Part shown: positions 47,308 to 56,248 of the stretch, piece after piece
How positions within the stretch are numbered: the first letter of the stretch is position 1
Layout of the letters: each line of letters begins with the position of its first letter
The notes under the pieces: model-generated
Seen by the model: only the letters and a program-made list of their open reading frames with translations
What the model was told of the DNA's origin: nothing
Databases searched by the model: none
Position numbers and translations under genes: made by a program
Assembly: GCA_963827545.1 (NCBI GenBank)
Contig: CAWHBI010000028.1
Span: 62,001 to 126,000 of the forward strand
Reading direction: 5' to 3'
Origin: AWTP1-13 sp963827545
GTDB lineage: Bacteria; Pseudomonadota; Alphaproteobacteria; Rhizobiales; Hyphomicrobiaceae
Length of the DNA: 64,000 bases

Positions 47308-47727
47308 ATGCGCCCCCACGGTCTGATTGACGCTGGCGCTCTCATCGCGCTGGTTGACGAGAGTGACCACTGGCACTGCGGCGTGTCTCGACGCCTTCTT
47401 GCGTGTGGACCATCCGCTGGCAACCACTGCCGCGGTGCTTGACCGAATTCTTCCACTATCGATCGAGGACGCCTCATCGCCTGCAAGCTGCTTGGCGTCT
47501 CGTGCGCTCGCGCTCGATCAAGGTGCTGCCTATCGATGACGAGCGACTTGCCCGAGTTGGAACGCCTCATGCTCAAGTACGCTGACCTTCCCATGGACTT
47601 TGCCGATGCGACGCTAGTGCGGCTGGCGGAGCGGGAGGGGCTCTCCACCATCCTCACGGTCGACCGCGACTTCGAGGTCTACCGCATCGGCGGGCGCAAG
47701 GCGTTCCGGGTGCTGCCCAAGCGATGA
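47308..47727 (+). pseudogene. PIN-domain (VapC-like) toxin broken by three frameshifts
   Basis: PIN nuclease fragments in successive frames: GLIDAGALIALVDESDHWH (first acidic residue D), then CLDAFLRVDHPLATTAAVL, then TEFFHYRSRTPHRLQAAWRL to PIDDERLARV, then LPELERLMLKYADLPMDFAD with STILTVDRDFEVYRIGGRKA, the last acidic site. Each change moves the frame by plus one. The product as written would be inactive. It is the partner of the RHH protein upstream. Confidence 0.72.
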
Positions 47728-47769
47728 GCTTGCCTGGGCGCCGGCGATTGCGAGTAGGCGCGAGCAGGC

Positions 47770-48081
47770 TCAGAACGAGAACCGCGGGCGGCCGTTCTGG
47801 TACTGCAGGCACACGTCGCGAACGCGGTTGTCGTAGCCGATGGCGCGGCACACGCCGGCCTTGACGCTCTCGCTGTGGCGAATGGATTCGTCGGACACCC
47901 GCATGCCATAGGCACGGGCCACTCGAGCCAGGTTCTGCTCCTGACAATAGGGCGTCGACAGCGGGTGGCCCTGCACGATCTGATAGCTGCCGTCACACAC
48001 GATGCGCGACTGCGCCGGCTGAACCAGGGCAACCGGAACGGCTATCGGAAGAAGTGCGAGAGCGAACATACGGAAGCGCAT
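47770..48081 (-). CDS. Small secreted protein of unknown function
   Basis: 103 residues from ATG 48081, which follows a GGGGGA. A signal peptide (MFALALLPIAVPVALVQPAQS) precedes a mature part with three cysteines, including SRIVCDGSYQIVQG, and ARVAR-YGMRVSDESIRHSE. I recognise similarity to a group of short alphaproteobacterial secreted proteins but no named function. It is on the opposite strand to the PIN toxin and downstream of meaB. Confidence 0.65.
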   Translation of the reverse strand: MRFRMFALALLPIAVPVALVQPAQSRIVCDGSYQIVQGHPLSTPYCQEQNLARVARAYGMRVSDESIRHSESVKAGVCRAIGYDNRVRDVCLQYQNGRPRFSF

Positions 48082-48284
48082 GGGATTTCCCCCAGCGGTT
48101 GGTCGTTGACGGCAATGGAAGCAGCACAACAAGGCGTATGCATAGGTGAACTTTACGGCCATTTTTGGCGCGCCGGATCGCCGGCGCGACGTGTCGCGGT
48201 CATTTGCGCTTCTCCCGAGACCAGCAGGAGAAAGGCGCGCCGACCCCCAAGTTGGGCCCAGTCGAGTCCAAGTCGGGTCCAAAC

Positions 48285-49250
48285 TCAGCGCTCGATCAGC
48301 GTCTTGGCGGCGTCGGCGGGGAGCAGCGTGCCGGCGAGCACGGCATCGGCGAGCTTGTCCAGCTCGCTCCCAGAGCCAGCGCGGATGCGATCGGCGACGA
48401 GGTCTGCGGCGGCGCGGGCGATCAGGTAGCGGGCGCGGCGGCGGCGGCGCGCATGCGGATCGGGCGCGGCCGGGCCGGCGCCGGCCTCCTCGATGGCGAG
48501 GGCGAGCGCGGCGACGCCTTCCCCTGTTGTGGCCGTGAGCTTCAATACCGGCACCTTGGCGCGCGCGCCCGACTTGAGAGACAGCGCGCCCTTGAGATGC
48601 TGGACCGTGCGCTCGGCCCCTTCGCGGTCGGCCTTGTTGACCACCAGGATGTCGGCGATCTCCAGCAGCCCCGCCTTCATGGCCTGGATGTCGTCGCCGA
48701 GGCCGGGCGCGGTGACGACGAGGCGCGTGTCGGCGACCTCGGCGATGTCGATGTCGGTCTGGCCCGTGCCGACCGTCTCGAGCAGGATGACGTCCTTGCC
48801 GGCGGCATCGAGGGCATCGATGACGCGCACCGCCGCCGGCGTGAGCCCGCCCAGATGGCCCCGGCTCGCCAGCGAGCGCATGAACACGCCGTCGTCGTCC
48901 AGCGTGGCCGGCATGCGGATGCGGTCGCCGAGGATCGCCCCGCCCGAGATGGGGCTGGACGGGTCGACGGCGATGATGCCGACGGACTTGCCCTCGCTGC
49001 GCAGGTGCCGCGTGTAGGCATCGATCAGGGTGGACTTGCCCGCGCCGGGCGGCCCCGTGAAGCCCACGACCAGCGCATGGCCGAGGTGGGGCTGCATGGC
49101 CTCGAGCAGGCGCGGCGCAGCGGAGGACAGACGCTCCAGCTCCGTGACCACACGCGAGACGGCGCGCCGCTCGCCTGCGCGCATGCGCTGGATCAGGGCC
49201 GGGATATCGGCCAAATCCTGCGCCTCGGGGCTAGACTTGGGTCGCGCCAT
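48285..49250 (-). CDS. meaB: Methylmalonyl-CoA mutase-associated GTPase MeaB (ArgK family)
   Basis: G3E-family GTPase that protects and reloads adenosylcobalamin-dependent methylmalonyl-CoA mutase. The P-loop is GFTGPPGAGKSTLID, the metal site IIAVDPSSPISGGAILGDR, the switch region VILLETVGTGQTDIDIAEVA and the guanine site VVNKADREGA. 321 residues is normal. The mutase itself is not in the window, but mce at 94-498 belongs to the same pathway. Confidence 0.94.
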   Translation of the reverse strand: MARPKSSPEAQDLADIPALIQRMRAGERRAVSRVVTELERLSSAAPRLLEAMQPHLGHALVVGFTGPPGAGKSTLIDAYTRHLRSEGKSVGIIAVDPSSPISGGAILGDRIRMPATLDDDGVFMRSLASRGHLGGLTPAAVRVIDALDAAGKDVILLETVGTGQTDIDIAEVADTRLVVTAPGLGDDIQAMKAGLLEIADILVVNKADREGAERTVQHLKGALSLKSGARAKVPVLKLTATTGEGVAALALAIEEAGAGPAAPDPHARRRRRARYLIARAAADLVADRIRAGSGSELDKLADAVLAGTLLPADAAKTLIER

Positions 49251-49437
49251 GGCAACTGGAGATATCGGGCGGCGGGCTGGCGCGCAACTGCAAGGGGCGC
49301 CGCATCTCCGCGAGAATGCGGGCTATCTGGTTGGAAACTGGCTGCGCCGCCGCTCCCCCGCTGGCGCCGACCGGTTCCCCTCCCCGCCCATGCGGAGCAT
49401 GGTTCGCCATGACGCGGGGAGGGGTTAGGGGTGGGGT
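49251..49437. other. Intergenic DNA upstream of meaB
   Basis: No gene seen. Includes a CCCCTCCCCGCC...GCGGGGAGGGG imperfect palindrome (about 49377-49425) of the C-rich type. Confidence 0.4.
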
Positions 49438-49540
49438 GAGATACAAGGGGCAGCCTTCCCTTGTGGCTTCACCCCACCCGGCTCGGCACGTGAAGGACGT
49501 GCCTCGCCACCCTCCCCGTCAAGGGGAGGGTGATCACCGT
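49438..49540. repeat. 103-bp direct repeat, copy A
   Basis: GAGATACAAGGGGCAGCCTT at the left and AGGGGAGGGTGATCACCGT at the right. It matches 51400-51501 almost base for base in the same orientation, the visible difference being ACAAGG against ACCGG near the left end. The two copies bracket the RTX gene. Confidence 0.9.
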
Positions 49541-49603
49541 TACCCCCTCTTGCTGGAGGTTGGCCGGTGCGCATGGCGCGCGCACCGGCCCCGGGAAGGC
49601 GAG

Positions 49604-51339
49604 CTAGAGGATGAAGTCGTTGGCCGTGAACGTATAGGCCTGCGACATGTAGATCTGCATCTCGGCGGCAGCGTCGGCATCAACCGAGACGTTAGATGGT
49701 GGTGATGCCGCTCCTGGCATTCGTGGTCTGCCACACCACGCCGGTCCAGTCGCCGGTATGGTTGGCGGGATCGGCGAGGAAGACGAAGGCCTGGTCGCCC
49801 GCGAGCGCACCGTTGGCATCGATGAAGGAGAGGTCGATCTTGTCCTCGCCCTGGGTGAAGTCGGCGATCTGATCCAGCTGGCTGACGCCGTTGATCGCGA
49901 TGTTCTGCGACTCTTCGACGGCCAAATATTGGAAGATGTCGGCACCCACCTCGCCGACGAGAAGGTCTCCGCCGAGGCCACCCGAGAGCGTATCGTGGCC
50001 TGTGCCCCCGACCATCCGGTCATTGCCACCGCCGCCCCACAGTTCGTCATCGCCGTTGTTGCCCTGCAGGTAGTCATCGCCGAGATCGCCAAGAATCACA
50101 TCTTGGCTTTCGCCGCCGAAGAGTTGATCATTGCCGTCCCATCCGTGGATTTCGTCGTCACCACCGAGACCGTAGATCACATCATTCCCAGCTTCCCCAA
50201 AGACCTCGTTGGGATTGGCATCTCCACGGAACGTGTCGGCGAAATCTCGACAGAGCGAACTGTTCAATCGAGGTCAGAACGTCGCCCTGCGCATCGCCCG
50301 TCCAGGTCGACGAGGCCTTGGTGAGATCGATGCTGACGCCCGCAGTGGCGGAGAGATAGCTCGCCAGTGTCGAACCCGGCGCCACCCGATAGGATATCGG
50401 CGCCCGGGCCGCCTCTAGAGGAGTCGATCGTTGTTGCCGCCATCAAGAATGTCGTTGCCGCCCTTGAAGCAGACGAGGAGGTCAGAGCCGGACCCGCCGA
50501 AAACGATATCGTCGCCGCTGCTGCCATGAAAATACGTCGCCATAGTCGGACAGGAAGAACCTGCTCGATGCCCCAATAGGTATCGCCCGACTGCATCGGC
50601 ACGGTTCAACGTCACGTCGTGCAAAATCAATGTATACCCACGACCCTCGGCATAGCTCACGGTGTCAAACCCGTCGCCGCCAATGAGCAGATCAGCCCCC
50701 TGCCCACCCATTAGCGTATCATCCCCTGCACCCCCTTCGATCCGATCATCGCCATCACCGCCATAGATGAGATCGCGGTGATCTCCCCCAAACAATCGGT
50801 CATGGCCTTCTTCGCCAAAAAGGGTGTCCAGCCCCGGGGCCGCCGTCGATGATATCGTTGCCCACGCCGCCATAAGCCAGATCGTCCCCGCATCGCCCGC
50901 GGTCATTTCCGGCCTGGCCGTGGAGCTTATCGTTGTCACTGCCCCCATCCAGACCATCGTTGCCGTTGGAGCCGTAGAGGGTGTCGTCGCCTTCCTAGGC
51001 CGTTAGATCAGGTCATCGCTGAAAGAGCCGAAGATCGTATCGCCGAACTCGTCCCCGTGATCGGGCCAGTCCTCAGGCGTGCACCACCACAAAGCCAGGG
51101 TCCGGGCCCGTCACAAGTGAGCTTTCCAGCGTTGCTACGGCGTCGCTGCTCCCAAGGTCGCGGGCGGGCGGCGCCTGGGTTGCCCGAGCGGCAGCGATGC
51201 TCCGCGGGGCTTCCGGCGTCAGCCCCGCCCAGTCTGCTTCGAGATCGGGCGCAGTCTCCTCAAACATGTCGATCGGCTTTCTCATCACGAGGCGCTCTCC
51301 TGTTACGGGCGCTGCTGGCGGTCGCTCCAGCACATCCAC
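49604..51339 (-). pseudogene. RTX (hemolysin-type calcium-binding) repeat protein, several frameshifts
   Basis: Reads from ATG 51339 (or an internal ATG at 51285) through an N-terminal stretch DMFEETAPDLEADWAGLTPE into glycine-rich nonapeptide repeats such as GGDGFDTVSY, GGAGDDTLMGGQGADLLIGG and GGTGHDTLSGG, and a C-terminal serralysin-like domain FTQGEDKIDLSFIDANGA ending ADAAAEMQIYMSQAYTFTAN. The pieces lie in minus frames that change in the order 0, 2, 1, 0, 2, 1, each step matching one extra base, so at least five lesions. The family is secreted by type I systems and folds with Ca2+; no type I exporter is in the window. Confidence 0.78.
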
Positions 51340-51399
51340 TTGCTACAGGAACCAGACGCGCGCCGCGTCCGCCGATCGGGGGAGCCTGAGGGCGGGAGT

Positions 51400-51501
51400 G
51401 AGATACCGGGGCAGCCTTCCCTTGTGGCTTCACCCCACCCGGCTCGGCACGTGAAGGACGTGCCTCGCCACCCTCCCCGTCAAGGGGAGGGTGATCACCG
51501 T
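51400..51501. repeat. 103-bp direct repeat, copy B
   Basis: Second copy of the repeat at 49438-49540, same orientation, on the far side of the RTX gene. It starts about 60 bases upstream of the RTX start, so it may also carry transcription signals. Confidence 0.9.
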
Positions 51502-51829
51502 CCGCGCGGGGCAGCCTGGTGCAGACAAGACACGCGCAGAGATTTTGCATCCCTCACTGCACGTAGACATCCTCCAGCTCGCGGGGACGCAGAGTTGGGC
51601 TGGGCCTCTGCGTAACTGGGACTGCCATCGACGCGCTGCTCCGGACGCAGGTACGTTGCCAGCATGTGCATCGCGACCTCTTGCGCGCTGCCGACCCCAG
51701 CAGTGCCCAAGTCACCCACAAGAGTGCGGATGGCGATCGGCGTTTGTGGTTATCGGTTGCGGCGACGCATTGTTGTGGTAAGGCCAAGCCGGGAGTGTTG
51801 GAGCGAGACAGCAGGGAACGGGGTTCGCG
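51502..51829. other. Mostly non-coding stretch; possible minus-strand relic
   Basis: No intact gene. On the minus strand 51719-51590 reads GDLGTAGVGSAQEVAMHMLA and TYLRPEQRVDGSPSYAEAQP with coding-like composition, and a further piece ELEDVYVQ to a stop at 51554 lies in another frame. This could be the end of a lost gene; no family is recognised. Confidence 0.25.
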
Positions 51830-52189
51830 ATGCGGAAATTGCTGGCCGTGATGATGCTGGGCCCACTGGCCTTGGCTTTTGCAGGCGCAACCGTGGCGCA
51901 GGAGCGCAAGGAGGCTCCGCCCGCCGCAGCGCCGGGCGTGATCACCAAGGGCAGCGGGGACGTCTCCATCGGCGGCATGCCGGCGGCCCGCAAGGGTGAC
52001 GCAACGGACGGCGGCACTGCGATCGAGCAGGGATCGCCCAACGTCTTCATCAATGGCAAGCCGGCGGTCACGGTGGGCGACAAGACCGGGTGCGGCGGCA
52101 TTACCATCGGCGGCGCATCCAACGTTTTCATCAACGGCAAGCCGGTGGCGCGCGCCGGCGACCTGACGTCCGGGTGTCCGGGCAAGTAG
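51830..52189 (+). CDS. Secreted PAAR-repeat protein
   Basis: 119 residues. A signal peptide (LLAVMMLGPLALAFAGATVA) is followed by a PAAR-like domain with repeated SIGGMPAARKGD, VFINGKPAVTVGD, TIGGASNVFINGKPVARAGD and the closing Cys in TSGCPG. PAAR proteins normally cap the spike of type VI secretion systems and have no signal peptide; here the domain is exported by Sec and no T6SS gene is present. It is 28 bases upstream of the TPR-CHAT gene and surely cotranscribed. Role unknown; a metal-binding, spike-like periplasmic partner of the CHAT protein is conjecture. Confidence 0.83.
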   Translation: MRKLLAVMMLGPLALAFAGATVAQERKEAPPAAAPGVITKGSGDVSIGGMPAARKGDATDGGTAIEQGSPNVFINGKPAVTVGDKTGCGGITIGGASNVFINGKPVARAGDLTSGCPGK

Positions 52190-52217
52190 ATCATCCCTGT
52201 TTCGGAGTTCCACGCTC

Positions 52218-54851
52218 ATGAACGGCGCGCTCGGATTTCTGCGGCCACGGCTGATCGCTTTCTGGCTCGCGGCGTTGGCATTCGCCACGGCAGGGCATGC
52301 CCAGCAGCCATCCAAGCAGCTGCAGGACCTGCGGGATACCACCAACGCCCTGTACCGGGCGGGCGACTACGCCAGCGCCATGCAGTTCGCCGAGCGGGCG
52401 CTGCCCCTCGTCATCCGCGAGTACGGTGCCGAGCATGAGCAGACCGGCATTCAGTACTTCTCGCTGGGCCTCATCAGCCGGGCGGCCGGCAATCTCGCCG
52501 CCGCCGAGAAGTACTACGCCGAAACGGTGCGGCTCAGGGAGAAGGTGTACGGGTCCGAGAGCCCGAGCGTGGCCGACGCACTCGATCGGCTCGGAACGGT
52601 GCACCTGAGGATGGGGCGCGTCGATGCCGCCGAGCCGCTATTTCGCCGCGCGCTCAAGATTCGCCAGGACGCGGTGGGCACCAATCACGCCTTCTCTGCG
52701 GGCGGGCACGCCAATCTTGCCGACGTGGCGCTGGCGCGGGGCAACTGGTCGGCGGCGCGCACATCCTATCGCGAGGCAATCCGGCTGCTGACGGGGCAGG
52801 ACACGACCTACGAGGTCGTCAAGCAGCTGGTGCAGAACGAGATCAAGGAATTCCGCGACACCTTCGTGGGATTGTGCCGCGCCATTTGGCAGCTCAGGGC
52901 CGAGCCGGGCGCCAGCAGCGCGCAGGTGCTGGAGGAGACCTTCGCCGCCGGCCAGCTCGCTTGGCACACCTCGGCGGCCGCGGCGCTCGCCAAGATGGCG
53001 GCGCGGCTGGGCACCACCGATACGGAGCTGGGACGGCGCATCAGGAGCGTGCAGGACAATGCCGACCGGGTGCTGGCGCTGAATGCGGAGGACAACAAAC
53101 TGCTGGCCGACTGGAGCGCCGTGCAGCGCGCCCACCCGGCCTACAGCGCACTGCTGGAGGAGTTCCGCGCCACCAGCATAGCGCGCAGCCGCGACCAGGC
53201 GCCCACCATCAAGCGCCAGACCCAGCTGGTGCAGCAGCTGACGGCCCTGATGCAGCGCTGCCCGCCGGGGCAGCAGAAGGCCGGCTGCGACGCGGCCGAG
53301 CGCGAGCGCGACGCGATCAGCAAGGAGCTCAGTGTGCTAAGTCAAGCGACGGCCAAGGGATCCGGCGAGATCATGGCCCTCCATGCACGGATGGAGGCGG
53401 CGGAGAAGGCACTGCCGGGCCACGCCCAGTTCATGGCGCGCCGTGCCACGCTGCGCAGCGACATCGACCGCTCCGAGACAGAGGCAAGGGCAGCGCGCGC
53501 GGACATCGTCAAATCCTTCCCCGACTATGTGGCGCTATCCGACCCCAAGCCGCTGTCGGTGGCCGCGGCCCAGGCGTTGCTGAGGGACGATGAGGTCCTG
53601 GTCGCCATTCTCGCCGGCTCGGCCAAGAGCTTCGTATGGGCGCTGACGCGCGAGCGCGCGGAATGGGCCGAGGTCGACGCCGGCAATGCGACGCTGGCCG
53701 AGCACGTCAACGCGTTGCGGCGCGGGCTCGACCCGCTGGCGCAGCAGGACGCGGAAGGCGCAGCGGGCAGCCGGGCCGGTGTCGTGCAGGGGTTCGACCT
53801 CAACCGTGCGCATGCGCTCTACAAGCTGGTGCTCGGGCCGGTGGCAGGGCTGGTCGCGGGCAAGCGGCACCTGATCGTCGTGCCGACGGGGCCGCTGACC
53901 AGCGTGCCGTTCCAGGTGCTCCTGACCGAGCCGCCAGGACCACACACGGGGGTTGAGGCCCTGCGCAATGCCGCGTGGCTGATCAAGAGCCATGCGTTGA
54001 GCGTGCTGCCGTCCGTGCAGTCCCTGCAGGGGCTGCGCAAGCTGACCCCTGCCGCTACCGCGGCGAAGCCGTTCTTCGGGGTCGGCGACCCGGTGCTCGA
54101 GGGGCCCATCGGCGCGCCCGATCCCAAGCAGCGCAGCGCCCGGCGTGCTGGACCGGCGCCGGCGCCAGCGCGCTTCTACCGCAATGGCCTCGCCGATGTC
54201 CGGGCCGTGCGGGAGTTGACACCGTTGCCCGACACGGCTGACGAGCTGCGGGCTATCGCCAAGGTGCTGGGCGCGGCGCCAGGTGACGTCAACCTGCGCG
54301 AGGCCGCCTCGGAAACCAGGGTGAAGGCGGCACCGCTCAACCAGTACAGGATCATCCACTTCGCCACGCACGGGCTGGTGGCCGGCGATCTCTCGGGCCT
54401 GGCCGAGCCGGCGCTGGTGCTGACGCCCCCGGCGGCCCCGACGGATGCGGACGACGGGCTGCTGACGGCCTCGGAGATCGCCGCGCTGAAACTCAATGCC
54501 GAATGGGTGGTGCTGTCGGCCTGCAATACGGCCGCGGGCGAGGGCGAGGGCGCGGAAGCGCTGTCGGGACTTGCCAGGGCCTTCTTCTATGCGGGGGCGC
54601 GGGCGCTGCTGGTCTCGCACTGGGCGGTCTACTCGCAAGCGGCCACGGAGCTCACCACCGCCACCTTCGCCACGTTGGCCGACAATCCGAGGATCGGCCG
54701 GGCCGAAGCTTTCCGCCGCGCCATGCTGGCGCTGATCGCCAAGGGCGAGGGTCCCTCCTACTGGGCGCCGTTCGTCGTTGTCGGCGAAGCCGGAGCAGTG
54801 GGCGCGCTAGCCGGGCGTCGGGTCGCAGGTGCCTACTTGGTTAGGAAGTAG
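52218..54851 (+). CDS. Secreted TPR-CHAT protease-like protein
   Basis: 877 residues with an N-terminal signal peptide (AFWLAALAFATAGHAQ). Residues about 30-190 form TPR repeats (ALYRAGDYASAMQFAERALP, GNLAAAEKYYAETVRLREKV, GRVDAAEPLFRRALKIRQDA). A long helical, coiled-coil-like linker spans about 220-440. The C-terminal CHAT domain has the catalytic dyad: His 718 in HFATHG and Cys 769 in LSACNTA, followed by GLARAFFYAGARALLVSHW. CHAT enzymes are clan CD cysteine peptidases, often activated by a partner bound at the TPR. A periplasmic location is unusual compared with the cytoplasmic defence-type CHATs. It follows the PAAR gene and ends 19 bases inside the convergent next gene. Confidence 0.9.
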   Translation: MNGALGFLRPRLIAFWLAALAFATAGHAQQPSKQLQDLRDTTNALYRAGDYASAMQFAERALPLVIREYGAEHEQTGIQYFSLGLISRAAGNLAAAEKYYAETVRLREKVYGSESPSVADALDRLGTVHLRMGRVDAAEPLFRRALKIRQDAVGTNHAFSAGGHANLADVALARGNWSAARTSYREAIRLLTGQDTTYEVVKQLVQNEIKEFRDTFVGLCRAIWQLRAEPGASSAQVLEETFAAGQLAWHTSAAAALAKMAARLGTTDTELGRRIRSVQDNADRVLALNAEDNKLLADWSAVQRAHPAYSALLEEFRATSIARSRDQAPTIKRQTQLVQQLTALMQRCPPGQQKAGCDAAERERDAISKELSVLSQATAKGSGEIMALHARMEAAEKALPGHAQFMARRATLRSDIDRSETEARAARADIVKSFPDYVALSDPKPLSVAAAQALLRDDEVLVAILAGSAKSFVWALTRERAEWAEVDAGNATLAEHVNALRRGLDPLAQQDAEGAAGSRAGVVQGFDLNRAHALYKLVLGPVAGLVAGKRHLIVVPTGPLTSVPFQVLLTEPPGPHTGVEALRNAAWLIKSHALSVLPSVQSLQGLRKLTPAATAAKPFFGVGDPVLEGPIGAPDPKQRSARRAGPAPAPARFYRNGLADVRAVRELTPLPDTADELRAIAKVLGAAPGDVNLREAASETRVKAAPLNQYRIIHFATHGLVAGDLSGLAEPALVLTPPAAPTDADDGLLTASEIAALKLNAEWVVLSACNTAAGEGEGAEALSGLARAFFYAGARALLVSHWAVYSQAATELTTATFATLADNPRIGRAEAFRRAMLALIAKGEGPSYWAPFVVVGEAGAVGALAGRRVAGAYLVRK

Positions 54852-56029
54852 GGCGAGGACGCCGCTGCTATCTCCGCTGCCACGCGCTCCCGCTGGATGC
54901 GCGCGCTGCGCTCGCGGCGGGCCTGGTAGCGGGCCGCCTTGGCAGCTCTCTCGGCCGCCTCCTTGGCGATACGCATCTCGGCGAGCCGTTCGCGGGCCTC
55001 CTTGGCAGACCTTTGTGCGGCATCCGCGGCAACGCGCTCCTGCTCCAACCGCTCACGCGCAGTCATGGCGACGAGCTCGGCGGCCTGTTGTGCCGCGCGC
55101 ATTTGGGCGAGCTCCTCGCGGGCCTGCTGGGCAGCGCGCTCTGCCGCCGCCAACGCAGCACCGTGATCCGGCGCGGGTCGCTCCGGAGCTTCCGCCGCGG
55201 CCCGCTCTGCCGCTTCCGCGTGGCGGCGCAGATGCACGAGCTGCTCGCGCATCTCCTTTGCGCCAAGCTCCGCGGCTTCGCGCGAGCGACGCTCCTGAGC
55301 GAGCAATTCGCGCGCGCCGTTGCTTGCGCGCTCGGCGGCGTCCCGGGCGGCGCGCTCTTTCGCCGCCAACTCTCGCGCTTCGCGCACCGTGCGCTCAACC
55401 TTCTCGTTGGCCCGCCGTTCGCGTGCATGCGCCGGTTCGACGGGAGGCCCGATCCTCTCCAGGACCGTGAGCGCCGCCTCGGCGACGGCGTTCTGCGCCG
55501 GCTCATAGGTGAAGGCGACGGCCGCTATGAGCGTGATCGACAGGAGTGCCGCAACGGCGCGCCCCTTGACGGGCGTGGGCCACCCGGAATTGCGAGGACC
55601 CGCGGACTCCCAGGGGTCGTAGGTGCCGAAGTTCCAGATGTGGCCTTCGGGATCGCGGCAGGAGTAGCCGCGCCCGCCATTGGCCTCGTCTTCCATGTCC
55701 AGCACGATCTCGGCGCCAGCCGCTTTGGCGTGGGCATGGTGTGCGTTGGCATCCTCGACGAAGAGGTAGCAGATCTGGGTTTCGACGCCGCCGATCTCAC
55801 TGGGCTGCACCATCAGCCGGCCGAAGGCGGACTCCTGGATGGGGGCCACCATCACCATGCCGCTGCCGAAAGTCAGCTGGGCAAACCGCACCGCGCCGGT
55901 CTTGTCGGTCACGATGCGATGCTCTTCGAAGCCCAGAGCATTGCACAGCCATTCGATCGCCGCCGGTACGTCGCGATAGCGCACCGTCGGTACGACAGAG
56001 GCACCTGCCTGGTTGCCGTGTTCGCTCAT
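54833..56029 (-). CDS. Glyoxalase-like domain fused to a membrane helix and a long coiled coil
   Basis: 398 residues. Residues 10-140 are a VOC/PhnB-like domain (PTVRYRDVPAAIEWLCNALG, FVEDANAHHAHAKAAGAEIV, CRDPEGHIWNFGTYDPW). A membrane segment (AVAALLSITLIAAVAFTY, about 157-174) follows, and from about 200 to 390 there is an uninterrupted Ala/Glu/Arg-rich coiled coil with AAERAAxEARERL-type heptads. The topology suggests the enzyme-like domain on the cytoplasmic side and the coiled coil outside. I know of no characterised protein with this order. It converges on the CHAT gene with a 19-base overlap. Confidence 0.78.
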   Translation of the reverse strand: MSEHGNQAGASVVPTVRYRDVPAAIEWLCNALGFEEHRIVTDKTGAVRFAQLTFGSGMVMVAPIQESAFGRLMVQPSEIGGVETQICYLFVEDANAHHAHAKAAGAEIVLDMEDEANGGRGYSCRDPEGHIWNFGTYDPWESAGPRNSGWPTPVKGRAVAALLSITLIAAVAFTYEPAQNAVAEAALTVLERIGPPVEPAHARERRANEKVERTVREARELAAKERAARDAAERASNGARELLAQERRSREAAELGAKEMREQLVHLRRHAEAAERAAAEAPERPAPDHGAALAAAERAAQQAREELAQMRAAQQAAELVAMTARERLEQERVAADAAQRSAKEARERLAEMRIAKEAAERAAKAARYQARRERSARIQRERVAAEIAAASSPYFLTK

Positions 56030-56248
56030 CGATCACTCACCCATGGAAAACTGGGACCACTGCTACCGTCTAGCGAAGAAGGCTCACCACATTGTTAAGG
56101 TCCGTACCAATTTCAGAAGTGTTATGAATAGGTTAGCGTAAGGCCACCTGAGACGCCCGTGCGGCGTTTTGCGGGCGTGCGCCGCACGAAAGGGCCATCC
56201 TCCTGTGCTGGGCTGTGCCGGTCGCCGGCCTGATGCGAGAGGGCATCG

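Noticed and set aside
51830..52189. Part of a type VI secretion system, because of the PAAR domain
   Set aside because: The protein has a signal peptide and no VgrG, Hcp, sheath or baseplate gene occurs in the window. The ClpB-like gene at 9536 is not ClpV by its domain order.
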